A stretch of DNA of 64,000 bases from Diorhabda sublineata. Taxonomy: Eukaryota; Arthropoda; Insecta; Coleoptera; Chrysomelidae. This document shows positions 46,401 through 58,200 of this stretch, in pieces. The notes beneath the pieces are model-generated. The model saw only the letters and a program-made list of their open reading frames with translations. It was not told the DNA's origin and did not search any database. Where the stretch lies: NCBI RefSeq assembly GCF_026230105.1, contig NC_079482.1, forward strand, positions 16,926,001 through 16,990,000, in the 5' to 3' direction. The stretch's first letter is position 1. Each line of letters opens with the position of its first letter. The position numbers were made by a program, and so were the translations under genes.

Positions 46401-48786
46401 ACTTTTAGATAATAAGATTATTCATAATCTTAAACACATTACAGAAAGTATTTTTTTTATTTTCTTCATTGGTAAATTATTTTATAAATATTTCACTCTA
46501 AACATGCTATAATAATTTTTCATTTATTTTGTTTTTTAAATTATTTTTGATTCAGAAAAATTTTACTACAAAAAGCCTATTACTGACACCAAATGTTTAT
46601 GGAAAACTATTTATTGACATCCCATATATGACCATACATAGTAATTTTTCTCCAAATTAAAAATATAAAGCTTGATTAACTATCTAAACAACAATAGATA
46701 TCAACAAATTATTGAAATAAACAACATATGTACTTTAAATATCACAAAATATTAAATAGAATGTTTACAGGTAAAGAAATATCATATTATGTCTGTCTTT
46801 TCTATGAATTGTAGGAGTTGGTAAAATCCCCAATATCGAGTTTTTACTGATAAAAGAAATGTATTCTTCATCAATTTCATACATGTAACTTCAATTTCTT
46901 GTTTGAAAACCCTTTGAACTGTACAGATGTATCTAGAACTTTTCTTATTTCTTTTACCTCCCCAAAAAAATGCAATAATATAATCTCCTATACAAATATT
47001 TTTTCTCTGGACAGTTTCACATAAAGTTGGCCAACTCTCATATATATCTACATCGCCCAGATTGCTCATACTTTTCTGCCTCTCTTCATCTGAGATCAGA
47101 CTCTTCATGTTACTTTTTATTCAATTTTGATATATTTTTGGCTATCTCAAGATTATTTTTGTCCTGTACCTTCTCTTGTCCTCGTTTCATTCTTTGTTCT
47201 ATATCTTCCAACTTTCATTTTTTTCATTTTCCTTTTTAGAGTGTAATGATCGCCACACTTCAGATGTAGCAGCTGCTGTATTTTTATTCCGATTTGATGC
47301 AAAAGACTTTAGATCTTAATTGTGAGTAAATCGCGGAAAAAACTTTTCTGAACTTATTTATTTTTCTTGTATCACGAAATTATTTCTTTTTTTTTGCTAC
47401 AGCATCATTTTCTGCAACAAATTGATCTCTAATAGGCCTAATATCTCTAAAAAACAAAAACCTTATGTTTAATTATGGACACACTACAACCAGTTATGGA
47501 TACCCAATATTGAAAATTGATATTAAACTTATTGGCAACATGTCCGTAATATAAGCAAAAAAAGGATATATGAATCTCAATAGAAATGTCAAAACCAATT
47601 ATTTACACTGCTGTAAATGAATGGTGAGACATCATTTTCAGTAATTCAATAATTGACATATCAGTTTAATACCTTATTTCATGTTTAAGGTTAACTCTGA
47701 CTTCAATTCCCGACCATATAAATATATTTTGTAGGTTTTAAATTGAAATTTTTAGAGACTTGAATTAAAATTCTCAAAAGTACTTACTTTAATTTCTCCA
47801 ATTACAATCATAATCACAAAGTAAAATTTTAGGTGCTTGCAGAACATTTGTGAAATGCTGCTATTATAGCAGATCCAGAGCTATTGTAGTTGATAACAAT
47901 GTCATACATTATAGAGAAATTATGGATGCCACGAAATTATATATAATCTGCTGTTTATTATTTTTGCTCGAGAAATTAAAAGATGTCAATAACTGATTAG
48001 GTGTTGATAAATGGTTGGTTACCTTATACTAACATTCACAATTACACTCTTACTTGCAATTCAAAAACAAAGTTATCATGTTTAGAGACTGTAGATAAAC
48101 TAAAATCTTTTGTTGTTATACAGATATACTAAATTTCCCATGCCTATGCACCTTTTCCCACGAAAAAGAGTTCATTTTACATTTAATCTCTATTGAATAA
48201 ACAACTGGTATCTTGGACATATAAAACATTTGTTTTAGAAATTACGTGTTGAGACCTATACAGTTCTTAAATTGAAAATTATTATGTGAAAAGTAATTTA
48301 CTGGTGAAAAATTTGTGGAAAAAGCGTGACAATATAGTTATATATGCATCGTACTACAAACTAAAGATTAAATAATAGCAATGGGAATCCATTTTGCTGA
48401 CTATAATTGATATTGTATTAAATTTACCTGGTGATGATCTTCGAGCTTACTGCTATAGAAAGAAGCTAAAACTTCCAATTGTGGCACATTTAAGTAATCT
48501 AGTGGAATTCCTCTTAAAACTTCGGTTAATATAGTTGTACCTAGTTCTCTCTTAGAGGCATGTTCGTCGGTAAGCAATTGATCCAGTTGTTCTATTAAGC
48601 TAAGGATAGTTATTTTATCTTCTAGTATGCCTACAAAATGTAATTGTGGGTTTTAATTAAGTAAATATTTTATATCTATTGATCTTTACCTTTCGATATT
48701 TCTGAAGTGTTTTCTCTAAAAATCGAATCTTCCTTATCTTCTAGCTGATCTATGAGACGTTTCAAATCCATAATTGATGTTGTCAT
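29885..48786 (-). CDS. MMS19: MMS19 homolog, cytosolic iron-sulfur assembly targeting subunit
   Basis: MMS19 works with CIAO1 and CIAO2B (CIA targeting complex) to deliver Fe-S clusters to nuclear and cytosolic proteins such as XPD and DNA polymerases. Twelve coding exons join in phase with GT-AG borders: 48786-48690, 48630-48428, 45959-45779, 45413-45211, 42282-42139, 38295-37738, 36617-35924, 34007-33856, 32819-32716, 31677-31533, 30536-30366, 30073-29885 (2841 nt, 946 residues; the human protein is about 1030). Diagnostic pieces in order are FYSSKLEDHHQ, MTIDGERDPKNL, CYFPVDFRAPPN, KLDSSLEIAKTDSL, ILTLSWITKALL and the C-terminal DDKKRLVRKDAMEARSLWFLL. The protein is all HEAT repeats. The start is the first ATG after an in-frame TAG. 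All exons are open; large introns carry many transposon relics. Confidence 0.93.
30955..31190 (+). pseudogene. mariner transposase N-terminal fragment in MMS19 intron 11
   Basis: Plus-strand reading gives MSAIIDTPAES, AAEIHRRITRVYGENFM, REWCRKFENGRNYVHAKWG and SVVSDDLVQSVD, the well-known mariner N-terminus with both helix-turn-helix units. It ends abruptly against a copy of the hammerhead-bearing repeat. About 150 bp upstream (30790-30950) is probably its 5' leader. Confidence 0.75.
31192..31240. repeat. Dispersed repeat copy E lacking the hammerhead core
   Basis: Plus strand: CACAATTACACTGTCTTCAG, then AGACTGAAGG. Compared with the other copies, everything between two AGAC direct repeats (stem II, GAAA and stem III) is gone. 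Confidence 0.6.
33634..33671 (+). ncRNA. Hammerhead-like core without a clear stem III
   Basis: CTGATAA (33639-33645) is followed by a perfect five-pair stem GACGT-AATA-ACGTC (33646-33659), then GAAA (33660-33663). The outer segments ACTGCT (33633-33638) and AGCAGT (33666-33671) pair perfectly, leaving only CT where stem III and the cleavage site should be. It lies in MMS19 intron 8, antisense to the gene. A second hairpin, GAGCGTTC/GAACGCTC, is at 33697-33721. It may be a relic or a non-ribozyme structure. Confidence 0.3.
35347..35905 (+). repeat. Solo LTR in MMS19 intron 7
   Basis: Starts TGTTACGAACAAATTCGCG and shares with the 18693 copy TTTTTATTATAGC, GAATAATTTCTAGGAAGGTC, a TATATAAG box near 35710 and the tail AATCGTATAAATAAAT. 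No internal coding sequence flanks it. It lies antisense to MMS19 and ends a few bases before the splice donor of exon 7. The 3' limit is approximate. Confidence 0.6.
37403..37477. repeat. (TA)n microsatellite in MMS19 intron 6
   Basis: About 37 TA units. It generates spurious Tyr-Ile ORFs on both strands. Confidence 0.95.
38613..39830 (-). pseudogene. Tc1/mariner-superfamily transposase pseudogene in MMS19 intron 5
   Basis: The minus-strand pieces in order are MDHFTEAQRAFCIKHYYKNG (HTH), a second HTH region with SRTSLRRILSKDLKLYPYKI, the block NILFSDEAHFHLNGHVNRQN with the first catalytic Asp-Glu, FQQDGA at about 39045 and WPPKSPDF near 38930, then MWRYLKSRVYSNNPAML. Frameshifts occur near 39490 and 39010, and the residues after SPDF are deleted so the third catalytic acid is missing. 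The 3' end CAGGGTGGGTCAGAAAG at 38613 follows a TA. The opposite terminal repeat was not found. Confidence 0.75.
39905..40812 (+). pseudogene. hAT-family transposase fragment in MMS19 intron 5
   Basis: Two plus-strand ORFs (39910-40101 and 40050-40592) overlap in different frames. The first gives LRDEVHAFLLEH and WLFGLAYLTEIFSKLNEVN; the second PTLKEFCEE, EFWCSLKEKYPEF and STYLYETGFSSY, the C-terminal dimerisation block of ZBED/SCAND3-like hAT proteins. A frameshift near 40075 separates them, and the N-terminal half is missing. The right terminus GTTTGAGAAACGCTG at 40798-40812 matches the CAGNG-type hAT inverted end. Confidence 0.7.
40813..41420 (-). pseudogene. Decayed copy of an uncharacterised arthropod repeat-associated protein
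   Basis: Minus-strand frames give FFIDSSTKSLKAVLLHDGN, SIPLAHFVHLKENYDSIK, then ARIQGGYIKYSCYLFLWDS, HWPTRTEYEVG and SPLNIKLGLIKQFVKAF. I recognise the series (DSSKxSLKAVLLHNGN, GYTKYCCFLCxWDSR, PPLHIKLGLMKNFVKA) as a conserved protein scattered in many arthropod genomes, without a known function. Stops and a frameshift near 41060 break it. The hAT terminus lies directly after NHESKA, so the hAT jumped into this copy. Confidence 0.55.
42380..42715. repeat. Foldback MITE-like repeat in MMS19 intron 4
   Basis: CATCCGTATTCAAGATAAA at about 42430 recurs inverted near 42608-42626, inside arms of about 70 bp (AAAATATTTGG inverted as CCAAATATTTTT). The right edge ends ACACCCTGTATA, a frequent mariner-type terminus. 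Confidence 0.5.
42895..43572 (+). pseudogene. Decayed Asp/Asn/Lys-rich ORF, unknown
   Basis: The plus strand is strongly purine-rich and reads as hydrophilic protein for about 220 codons with a few stops and one frameshift: KELESTSSYNNSLVP, ESDKKHEDETKTTDVDRTG, then an open 68-codon ORF from MTIDSKNNIKNDKTDIDN, then DDSQTNKTDEILKIVAYSDG and NEDSNSDETFLKITNT. No domain is recognised. It lies in MMS19 intron 4, on the opposite strand to the gene. Confidence 0.35.
44193..44703. mobile_element. Short inverted-repeat element (MITE) in MMS19 intron 4
   Basis: Ends GTGACGTGC and GCACGTCAC are inverted copies flanked by TA (44191-44192 and 44704-44705). Near both ends are runs of C (GGATCCCCCCAG; GGCCCCCCAGAGG). 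Inside, an AATATAATGAATG-T-rich block is repeated directly (44354 and 44447). No coding capacity. Confidence 0.55.
46782..47108 (-). pseudogene. Unknown ORF in MMS19 intron 2, probably transposon-derived
   Basis: The 108-codon ORF includes SDEERQKSMSNLGDVDIYES, GDYIIAFFWGGKRNKKSSRY and VKTRYWGF. The GDYxxxxFxGxKR...Y segment resembles a small beta-rich domain in uncharacterised arthropod repeat proteins. Upstream frames (47110-47290) are lysine- and glutamate-rich with stops. Same strand as MMS19 but with no splice logic linking it. Confidence 0.3.
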
Positions 48787-49208
48787 ATCAATTTTTGCAA
48801 AAAAACCATATAAATTTACAATAACCTATGTACCGCATCGACCACATGAGTTATGACAATAGACAAGCGTTTGACATTTTGACAACATATAAACAATTAT
48901 TTGAAAGACAATTGTAGGTATATTGCATCCTTAATTTTAGTAAGAGAACATCGACTAGGAAGTGTAATTAATTTTAATGTGATAAAGCAGAAACAAATAA
49001 ATTCTTCAAATTTTCAATTATTCACCAATCATGATAGTTGCAGCAAGTGGTTGGTTATCTTGCCACGAACACAATAATGTTGTATTTAAGACCGCTAAAA
49101 TAACTCATGTTTGCTAAGGTTAAATATATAATTTTATTCTAGTCGATTCCCAATGTATATTTATAATAAAATTAGTTTATAGTATAGGTTATTGAAAATT
49201 TCAAAGAT
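48787..49208. promoter_or_regulatory. Shared MMS19/MOGS divergent promoter region
   Basis: The two start codons face apart across 422 bp, so both 5' leaders and promoters must fit here unless 5' exons exist. No canonical TATA-initiator pair stands out, fitting TATA-less housekeeping promoters. Confidence 0.5.
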
Positions 49209-52200
49209 ATGGTGCGTCAACGTCGATCTCAGACTAATTCAGGAGGCAATAAAACTGATAAGGGAACTAACAGCAGCAGTAGTAATGGTAGTAGTATTTC
49301 TAAAATTCAGTCTTCTGAACCGAAAGGTCTATTAGATTATTGGAAACAGTTTATAGTTATAATTGTACTTAGTATAGCTGTATGTTTTGGATATATGGGA
49401 TATTTAGAGACTAGATTAAATACGCCATTTGATTATAAAAAGGTAATACTAATCATTATTTATAAATTTTTGTATTAACTGAATTGTTTAGGTGGTTTCT
49501 AAGAGCGGTTTAGATGTCCCTGATTTATTTTGGGGTAGCTACAGACCAGGAAATTATTTTGGGTTAAAAACGAGGGATCCCAATTCTCTTGTGACAGGTC
49601 TTATATGGTACTTTCCTCAAAGACTAGGTCCGGGAGGCGATGGCATAAGGTACCCTTTATTATTTTCTACTTACATGATACTAATAACTTTGTATTGATA
49701 ATTTTCATATGCATATTTTCTGTTTCTTATCTATTATCAAATATTGCAATGAAGACACTGGTGTGAGCAAGGTGATAATTTGAATAAATATGGTTGGTTA
49801 CAACATGATGGCTCTAATTTTGGTATTCAAGAAATTATTGATGGACCTTTTAAACTTGTAACATCATTTGTGAAACGACCAGGAGGTTTGTCTGGTGGTG
49901 ATTGGACAGCTAGAATTGAGGTTGATCATGTGGTAAGGCTTATATTATAATTAATTCACCAATTACTGATCTTGTTAGTTTTGAAATTTAATTTGGAAGA
50001 GATTAAAATGTCACTCTTCAAGTTTTAGAGAAATTTGTTGTTCTGCTAACATTAGAATAAAATTAAGAAAGTCATGCAAGTTAAATGTGCAAAATCAAAA
50101 GATAATGAAAGTAGAATACTTCCATAATTAAATTCTCTGTTGCTCAATGATTATTCTTGCATGGAATTAGCAATTTTTACGCCTGTTTTCTGAAAGCTTT
50201 TCAAAAAGACGTTGCTGCACACTAGATGAATTAATCTGACACATCACGAAAAAAATTACTTTCTGAGATTTCTCAGCAGAATACCATCATTAGTGAGAAA
50301 TTAGTTATTTACTTACCGAGGCTACACAAGTTGGTAATTCCTCCACAATGATAGTGTTCCTCTGAAAAAACTTGGAAAAAATCATTTCTATGTGACGTCT
50401 TTTTGTGAAGCTTTTTTAACTCTCAGAAAACAGGCGTAAAAGTCTCCAATTCCGGGCAAGAATAGGGAAATAAGAGATTTTTTATATCATTGAACAATGG
50501 AACATTTAATTATGGAAGTATTCTACTTTAATTATCTGTTTATTTTGCACATTTAACTTGCATAGAGGAAAATTTCATATTGCTCTGATAACTTTAGTGA
50601 CATAATTAAATTTTTTAGATAAATCTCAATTTGTAAAATAAATTTGATCATACGTCAATTATAGATTTGAGACTTTAGTGACAAGAGATTAAATAAATTT
50701 CTGACAAAGGTTAACATTATCACAGAAAATGTTTTCCAAAACCGGATCATCAAAGGTTATTTAAAACAAAATGTGCATGGTATCGAAATATCTACAATCG
50801 TCAATTTTATCTATCATTCAAAAATTATTGAAAAAAAAAATTTTGATGTAAAATCAAGAATATTCAGAAACATAAATATATCAAAAGGTTTAAGAAATAA
50901 GAAAGAATTATTTATTATACCTTGACATTAATTGAAATTTACACTGGTAGATTGTCCCTTGTCTTATCAGCTTTGTGAAGGAAAGCTTATACCCTTTAAA
51001 TTTAAATAAATTACAGCCCATTAGTGCACTCCCAATTATTAGACAATGAGATATTGCATTAAAGTTCGTTCTGATTTCTGCCTTTTGGAGTACTAAAAGA
51101 GTGTAGAAAGTACTTACAATTCAAGGAAAACTCCTTAAACAATAGTTTATCATTGATTTTATTAACAAAATTTTTTACCAGGAGGATTGTAGGGGTTCTA
51201 AGGGCTACAATATATTTAAGAAAATTCAAGGAAAATTATCTCATTCCTGCTTGCTAAACCGATCAAATATATTTGGTTCAAAATGATCTTAAAAAATGTT
51301 GGCAGGAGTTCTTCTAGTCTGTAACTGTTCTTGGGCCTTGGAGTCCGTGATTTTTCAAGATATAAAAAGACAGAAATAAGAAAAAATCGATGATTCTCCT
51401 TGCATTTTCATATAAATATATTTTAGCCCTTAGAACCTTTGCTAACCTCCAAAAAAAATTGTTAATAAAATATATGATAATCTATTGTTCTATAAATATT
51501 TTAAAAATCAGAAAATCCGAGCACGACACTTTTTTTGGAAAATCTCATTTTCTCAGGAAAATGTCAATGGCCGTTTAAGAAGTTTTCCACGAATCGTAAG
51601 TATTTTCTACACTCTTGTAGTACTTGAAGAGGCAGTAATCAGAAAATCGTGGACGAACCTCGGTACAATCTTTCTTGGTCTATATTGGAAAGGACCATTG
51701 AAATACATTTAAATGCATTTATAGAAACTTTTTTAAATTATTTCGATAGCCAATTACAACAAGTAATATATCAGGTGCATCAGTGGAGAAATCCCTTCTT
51801 AGTCTGTTATATGGAGGGTAGAGGTAAGGAGGATAATCTCATATGAGACCTTAGCTTAAAAACTGTCCGCTTGTAGACGGTAAATTATAATTCAAAATTT
51901 GACCAGAATGGCGCTCCTGTCAGACTAGACATCATATGAACTTAGTTATTTTAGCTAGAGAGAAGTATGCAGTGTTTTTATTTTATAATTTTATATTTTA
52001 AATGACTAGAGTCGTTAATTAAATATTGGTATACAAAGTCTAAACTATTCACGTACTACTGTGAGATAACACTAAATGTTAATTAAGTATTGTGAATTTG
52101 TAAGAAAGAAAGTGTCAATTATCACTTCTTTCTTTCTCTGCCCTTATTCTTAAATTTCTAGCGCTTTATTTAAAATTTACACTCATGCGATAGTAGCGCC

Positions 52201-55200
52201 TCTCTAACGTAAAGGATTTGATGGACATTTTCTGTAACACAGAAAAGGTTCTCCTTACCTCTTCTATCCATTGTCTGTTACTTCATTTTATGTCAACCAT
52301 AATAAATACGCGTTGACCATTAACGAACTGGAGCAGTTGGAGAAATTAATATAAACAGAACTATTGTCTGATTAAAGAGTCAAAAACGTCGATTTAATAA
52401 TCAATAAGACCATGTACAATATGTATTATTAGGGAATGTATCTCCAAGTGATTTCATCATTAAAATAATTGAGATGAACTGAGCTAAAAAAAGCAAAAAT
52501 TTGAAATTCATAATCGATTCTCAAAGTTGAGTATTTCAGATCATGTTAGATATTGCAAAAAGGTTATGTTAACCTAAAAAGTCCACCCAAACTGTAATTG
52601 CCCTGAGTGTTGTATTAAAAAAAATATCTTTGGTATAGAGCTGTCTTAAATAATTGTGACTATGTATATGATAGTTTTTGGAAAAATGGCTTACAAAAGT
52701 ATCAAAATTGACGTCTAAAAGGAGAAAATTGTATCATTATGCCTTTTATATAGAGTTACATCCACAGACTACCTTTGAATCTTTCTAATAAAATTCAATG
52801 AACAATATAGTACTACCTAAATTTAATATAAGGGGGTTGTTTTTTCTTTTTCATTCTGTAAATGTTTATATAAATTAATATAGTCATAGGGGTCTTGAAG
52901 GAAGAGCAGTATTTTTATAAAATTAATACATTATTATGATATGATATTTTTCATTCCCTTCTGAATTGTTTGTTAAAAAAGACATATATTATTATTACCT
53001 TATAATGATACCACATAATATGTTTTTCAGAAAAGTAATACAAGTTTAAAAGATGAAGATGTTTCATTGGTATGGTACATGGCATTAGATGAAGAAACAA
53101 AAGGTTTTCTTGAGTCTACCAATTTTGAAACCAAAATAACTGGAATTAAAGGAAAAACTTCTACATTAGGAGAATTTAGAGTAAAATTTGTCAATACTTC
53201 AGGTAAACATGAAGTAAAAATAGTAATAATGATAATAGAGTTAACAAAAAATATTTGTACAAATAATTATAAATTATATTATTTAATAATTTTCAAGAAT
53301 TAACAAATTTTAACTAAAACCCCAGAATTACAACAAACAAATGAATTTGCTCAAAGATCTGTGGCTGTGGAACTTTTTGAAAACTAAATTTCAATGTAAA
53401 AATTTTTCAATTTTCTCATCCTGCCACTACTACTTCTGCTGATTTTTTATTCTAGTAAATAGAGATGCTTCTGTTCTATTATTCATTTCATCAATTTAGT
53501 AACCTTTCTACTAGTCTTCCAATTTATTTTTTGATTTAATACAGGGTGTCGCATAACAACCCACATAGAGCAGAGGCTTATAGGGAAGCCCAAAATAAAA
53601 CGATTTAGGAAATTTACCCTAATACCAAGTTGCATCCTGGGTGTTTTTGGATTTCCCCATATTTTCTTTAATATCCTTTCCTAACATAGTATGTATAATT
53701 GTATGCAGTCGTTTCAAAGAAATTAGAAAACATTTTGAAATAATTTTTTTGGCACACTCTGTAGCAAGATCCATCTATTGCTTTATTCTTTTTGCGTCAT
53801 CTTAGAGGAGCCCTGACTCTACATAAATTGTTTGAAAAACCCTTTTTCTGGCATCAATAATGTCTTGGTTGGAAAGTTTCATACATTTATATATTGCTTT
53901 GATTTTTGTCATTTTGTAACATTTCTAAGTCTCTTTCTGCTACTGATTACCATTACTCAGGTATGTATCACCATCTAGAAGCGAAAAATGTAAATTTTGG
54001 ATAATATAAAGTGAAATTTTTAAATCTTTATTCTGTAAATAGTGATGCTTTGCTCCTATCATTTCATCAATTTAGTAACCTCATATATCCAAATGAAGTT
54101 CTTGAGAATTCTAGAAAAATAATGAAACAAAACAAATGAATAAATAGACCTTCCTAAAAATTATCCAAAAGAAACAATGCAAATAAACTGCTTTCTATAA
54201 AAAACTAACATCAAACGAAAACCGCGGTTTATAAAAAGTAAATGAAGGCACCGCGCGCGTCTTCGCCGAATTTTAAAATTCTAATACATCTAGACAGGAC
54301 CGGGTCGAGGGCATAGACACGTTCGTAACAATGTGTAATGAAATAATGAAAAATTAATAAGTGGGCACTTGTCTAATGATACATTTATTTTAAGCTGATA
54401 GCCTAGCTTAATACTTCATTAATTTTTTTTTATTTACCGTGCCCAAAGGTACTTTTTCTTATTGAGTTAGTTATTGTTAAACAATTTCTTTAGTAATATT
54501 TTTCAAAAACATGTTTTTTTTATATTTCAGGTATTTTACAACATGAGTCTTTTTTAAGTACTAGAACACCAGGCTTACATGTTATCAAAGAAACTGTGAT
54601 ATCTTCACTAAGACTTGCTCAAGATGATCCAAGTTCCCGAAGAAAAATTGTCCTGGGTGGACAATTACCATCATTTGCCGGACATGAAAAGGTAGTTTTA
54701 TTTATTTATATATATAGTAAGTGTAATGTCCAGTTTTTCTTGAAAGAACTGATCTTATTGATATTGTCCAAATTGTAACACATCAATTCAACTACAATAT
54801 GGAATACATGTTTCTGGAAACTACCTTCGAAAGTACTATTTTATTTTTTCTTTTAGAGAGAACCGAACTTAGTAGCAATACAATTGACAGGAAGAGTTCC
54901 TTTTACAATAGACGTTATTTATGAATCTGGCTCTAGCGTACGAGAAATTTTAGCTGGAGATGCTTATACAAAAATTCTTCAGTTGCATCAGAATCAATTT
55001 TCTGAAAAATTTGAAGATATTTTCAAATTGAAAAGGAAGGGGTGAGTAAGATCATTCCATATACTAATTTTTTGTTATAATTATATGGGATTATATTGAA
55101 CATTTAATTCATTCATTAGATTCATGCCAATTGTAGTTGAAAGAATTTCACCTAAATATTTTTCTAAATGAATTATTAAAATAATTGAATTATCTTTAGA

Positions 55201-58200
55201 TGGCTGAGAATAAGCAATAGAATTTTCAATCATTTATGATATTATAATGTATATTTCTATTGAAAAATTTAGTTAATCTATAACATTAGTTTTTCAAACT
55301 AAAATAATCATTTTGATATGCTGTGCTTTCATTGTGTATACTGTACATAATATTTCAGTCTTTCCCATTCGAATGAAGATTACTAAATTTGCTTTGTAAC
55401 TTTTTTATGTTCTATTATTTTGTAGGTATACCCAAAAGGAAATAAGTTTTGCTCAAGCAGCTTTAAGTAATATGATTGGTGGAATTGGATATTTCTATGG
55501 AGCGTCACGTGTTCAAAGTAATTATATTAAAGAGCCTGTTTACTACTGGAGAGCCCCATTGTATACAGCAGTTCCTTCAAGGTACTTTTCCATGAATAAT
55601 TATTTTCTACGGGGTAGTGAAATGAGAAATGTGATACTTTCCTAAACGTTATTAATTATTCAAAAGAAATTAAAAATTTCCGTTGCGTTTTGTATTTTTA
55701 GAATAGTACTGTAAACAATGTTCCAAAAATATCATTTTAGGAGTTTCTTTCCTCGAGGTTTTCTTTGGGATGAAGGATTTCATGGATTTCTAATATCCCA
55801 ATGGAATCTGGACATCGAATTGGACATAATTAGTCATTGGTTTGACCTTATGAATGCAGAAGGTTGGATTCCTAGGGAACAAATTCTGGGAGTGGAGGCG
55901 CTAGCTAAAGTACCAAGTGAGTTTGTGGTACAAAGAAATACGAATGCAAATCCACCTACTTTCTTCTTAACACTGGAAACCATATTAGATAGATATGAAT
56001 CTTTGTTAATCGGAGAAAAGTATAGTTTACTAGAACGACTCTATCCCAGGCTGCAAGTAAGTAGATAAAACAATATTGATAATTAAATAATTTGTCATCA
56101 GTACAACAATTCATTTTTAAACATTGTGGCTGCTTCCAGAACCTCTAATATCCCAATTAATTTTATATATTTTTCTGAAAAATATATTATTCATAGGCTT
56201 GGTATGCATGGTTTAATACCACACAGAAAGGTGATGCTCCAGGATCTTACAGATGGCGTGGACGTGATGCTTTAACTACAAGAGAATTAAATCCGAAAAC
56301 TCTAACGTCGGGATTAGATGATTATCCCAGGGCATCTCATCCCACCGATGAAGAAAGACATATTGATCTTTATTGTTGGATGGCAATTGCTTCAAAGACC
56401 ATGGCAAGATTGGCCAAAATTTTAGGAAGCGATGGGTACAAATATGAACAGACCTCAGCCTATTTATTGAACAACAAGGTTAGTCAATTTGGGAAATATT
56501 AATGATATTAAAGCTTAAGGATGATGAAACAACTTCATTCACTATTCTCAGTCTTTTATGTGGTAATGAATATTTTAAATCCTCTAATAAAAAGGGTGTT
56601 TCCTTTATATGGAATCCATCAAGGTGTTTATGTTTTTTGTTTGTTTAAGGTGAAAGTTGGGAGTGATTTTTGTGTATAATTACAGTAGTAAGTGCAAAAC
56701 CAAAATTTTTGTATTAAAAACAAAAATTAAGTGATTTGGAATGGCTTTATAAATGCCAGTGGTTTTTCATAAAAATTTGTTGTTTTTTAAACATTTTCTT
56801 GCATATTATCTGTTAATTTCTATAGTTTTAGCAATTTTATAAATGATAAATTAAACATAAAACCATTTTGGGTCCGAATGGGATCTATAGATTAATCATC
56901 TTCAATATTTTTTAGACATCTTAAGAACCACAAAAAACTATTTCAAATTAAACCGCTTTACATCCCACGACTATTTGATTTGTTCTGTAGCTTAAGTGTT
57001 TTTTTGATTCATTCTGATACTTTTAGATCCATTTTTATGAAAATAAAATTTAAAAAAAAATGTGTATTCAAATGGGCACAATAGGAGGAAATAATAAATA
57101 TAAGAACCCACTTAAATAATATATTTAATTCAAATACTAATAATGAATGACAATTCTCAAGTCTTTGTATGATACTTGACAAGCAGTGGCGTCACTTCTG
57201 GCTCCTAAATGAAATTATTCATACTTTAGTGATTGGAGAGTGGCCCTGACAGTCTTTTCCAATACTTCTGGGAAGAGAAATGAGATATCTTCTTACTGCT
57301 TGCTAAATGACTGTTAAAACGTAGAAATCTAAAGTGGTAGGAATAGATGAACTCTGAGATATGTACATTTTATGGGTTAATAAATACTTATTCAATAAAA
57401 TATCATTACAAAGACCTGAAATATTGAAAAAGCACATAAGTCCTTCTATAAATATTGAATTCTTCTGAAACTTAGGGGATATTTTCTCTTACAATAATTT
57501 CTATCGCTTTAAATTTCATTCGTAAAACTATGTAAAAAATATATTTTACATGCAACTTCTACTACTTTTTTCCAATTTAGCAAAAATCCTTGAGTTATGA
57601 GTATTACTGAAATGCTACATTTGTAAAACAATTTTTACAGTGGTAGAATTTCAATTCGACAAGAACTATCATGTAAAGTCTAATCACACCAATAAATGCT
57701 GATATCTTCATTAAAGTTATACTTAAATGATTTATATTTTTCTTTTCTGTATTTCAGTTGATGGACACTTTACATTGGTCTGAATATGCCCAAATTTATG
57801 CCGATTATGGTCTTCACACAGATGCTGTCCGATTAGAGAGACCAAAACCATTGCCAAGATCACAAAATCAAAATCTAGAGCTGCAAAGAGTTGTAACTAA
57901 AAAACCAGAATATCGCTTAGTAGATTCAACATTTGGTTATGTAAGCTTATTCCCATTCTTGTTACAAGTTTTAGATGCAGATTCGCCGAAGCTAGAAAAA
58001 ACTTTACAGAATCTACACAACCCCGATTTATTATGGACTCCATATGGTCTAAGGTCTTTATCTAAAAATGCTCCCCTATATATGAAGAGAAATACCGAGC
58101 ATGATCCTCCATATTGGAGAGGTCAAATTTGGGTTAATATCAACTACTTAGCCACAAGAGCTTTGTATCACTATTCAAAGGTCAACGGCCCGTATCAGGC

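Noticed and set aside
49492..49698. Separate 68-codon ORF start at 49492
   Set aside because: It is MOGS exon 2 read into the intron, not an independent gene.
51390..51846. Three overlapping short plus-strand ORFs
   Set aside because: They fall in the long inverted repeat and show no protein similarity.
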